Of a stretch of DNA of 64,000 nt, positions 56,236 to 64,000 are shown in pieces. This stretch comes from Rhinolophus ferrumequinum (taxonomy: Eukaryota; Chordata; Mammalia; Chiroptera; Rhinolophidae), in the NCBI RefSeq assembly GCF_004115265.2, contig NW_022680356.1, positions 1,867,001 through 1,931,000 of the forward strand, written 5' to 3'. The first letter of the stretch is position 1. Each line of letters begins with the position of its first letter. The notes below the pieces were generated by a model, which searched no databases, had not been told where the DNA came from, and saw nothing but the letters and a program-made list of their open reading frames with translations. Position numbers and translations under genes: made by a program.

Positions 56236-56691
56236 GACCTACAGAAATTACCCTTAAGAATCACCTTCCAATTTTATGCAGTTATTCCTGAAGAAGAACA
56301 GAAAGCAACACTGGAAGAGGGAAATGTGCAGATCTGGCTCTCGGCATCAGTGTGCCAAGGTCTGGGCCAGCGGCTGCGTCCTCTCCCCTCCTGGGCAGGA
56401 GAGGGGGCGCTGCAGATCTGAGGAACCTCTGCCCAAGGATCTGTCCTTGCAGCTCAGTGTTAGTTCCCGCAGCGGTGCTGACACCTGGGTAGCAGCAGGG
56501 ACCAGGGTTCCTGACACGAGAAGCTGCCAACACCTCCCTCCTCCACACCGGCCAACTAAAGAGCAACTTGTCCTCTGCTAGTATTCATTCTAAGCAAGTT
56601 CAGTGGTTAAAATCTTTTTTGCCAAGGACCTTAAGTTAGAGAAAGGGAACAATCTGGAATCACTGCAAAGACAATGGTTTCTCCAACTCAT

Positions 56692-56697
56692 TTTATT
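56692..56697 (-). terminator. SNRNP200: SNRNP200 polyadenylation signal AATAAA
   Basis: On the minus strand AATAAA lies about 260 bases after the stop codon, a normal short 3' UTR. A second weaker A-rich site lies close by. Confidence 0.6.
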
Positions 56698-56956
56698 AGA
56701 ATGTCTGACTCTAATAAAAACTACCAGCGATGTGCCTAAAACTGCTGTACACAGGATACAGCTGACAGCTACCTGACACCTGCAGACACTGGAGCCAAAG
56801 CGTGGATGATAAAGGAGTGAGGGGAACGTGGAGGAGGCCGGCTGGGCGGCACTGCGCTGCCCGGGAGCCCTCACACCAACACCTGCCTGCACAGCTGTGA
56901 GCCACGCGCCCCATGGCCGGGGTCCAGGCCCAGCTCCTCTGAGAGCAAAGCCCTGC

Positions 56957-64000
<7,044 letters not shown>

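Overview
The window is nuclear DNA from a placental mammal. It carries GT-AG spliced genes, CpG-island promoters, L1, L2 and MIR repeats, Tc1/mariner and hAT-Charlie fossils, and tRNA-derived SINEs. The gene order STARD7 (-), TMEM127 (-), CIAO1 (+), SNRNP200 (-) matches the block I know from human 2q11.2. The SINEs have a double tRNA-like head and a tail with AATAAA plus TCTTT, which matches the Rhin-1 family of horseshoe and Old World leaf-nosed bats as I remember it. Several mariner families look lineage-specific. My best guess for the source is therefore a rhinolophoid bat; this is inference from the repeats, not a database match.

Layout: 1-14,497 holds the first six coding exons of STARD7 on the minus strand; its last exons lie off the left edge. 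Its CpG-island promoter spans about 14,500-15,250. From 15,250 to 39,000 there is a gene-poor interval with ERVL-type retroviral fossils, an L1 fragment, SINEs, a processed alpha-tubulin pseudogene and an intron-bearing RalGDS-like pseudogene. TMEM127 (minus, 39,895-49,333 for coding sequence) and CIAO1 (plus, 50,270-53,630) form a head-to-head pair sharing a CpG-rich promoter. CIAO1 converges on SNRNP200 (minus, 56,957-63,642 and beyond the right edge), of which 16 exons coding for about the last 802 residues are present.

The four genes are unrelated housekeeping genes: phosphatidylcholine transport to mitochondria (STARD7), endolysosomal and receptor control (TMEM127), cytosolic Fe-S delivery (CIAO1) and spliceosome activation (SNRNP200). 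All visible coding exons join in frame. TMEM127 (238 aa) and CIAO1 (339 aa) reconstruct to the human lengths. I saw no sign of a new multi-gene system. The most interesting points are nested and fold-back DNA transposons inside STARD7, an alanine tract in the STARD7 presequence, a GC-AG intron and a G-rich 3' UTR tract in TMEM127, multi-headed SINEs, and a RalGDS-like gene relic.
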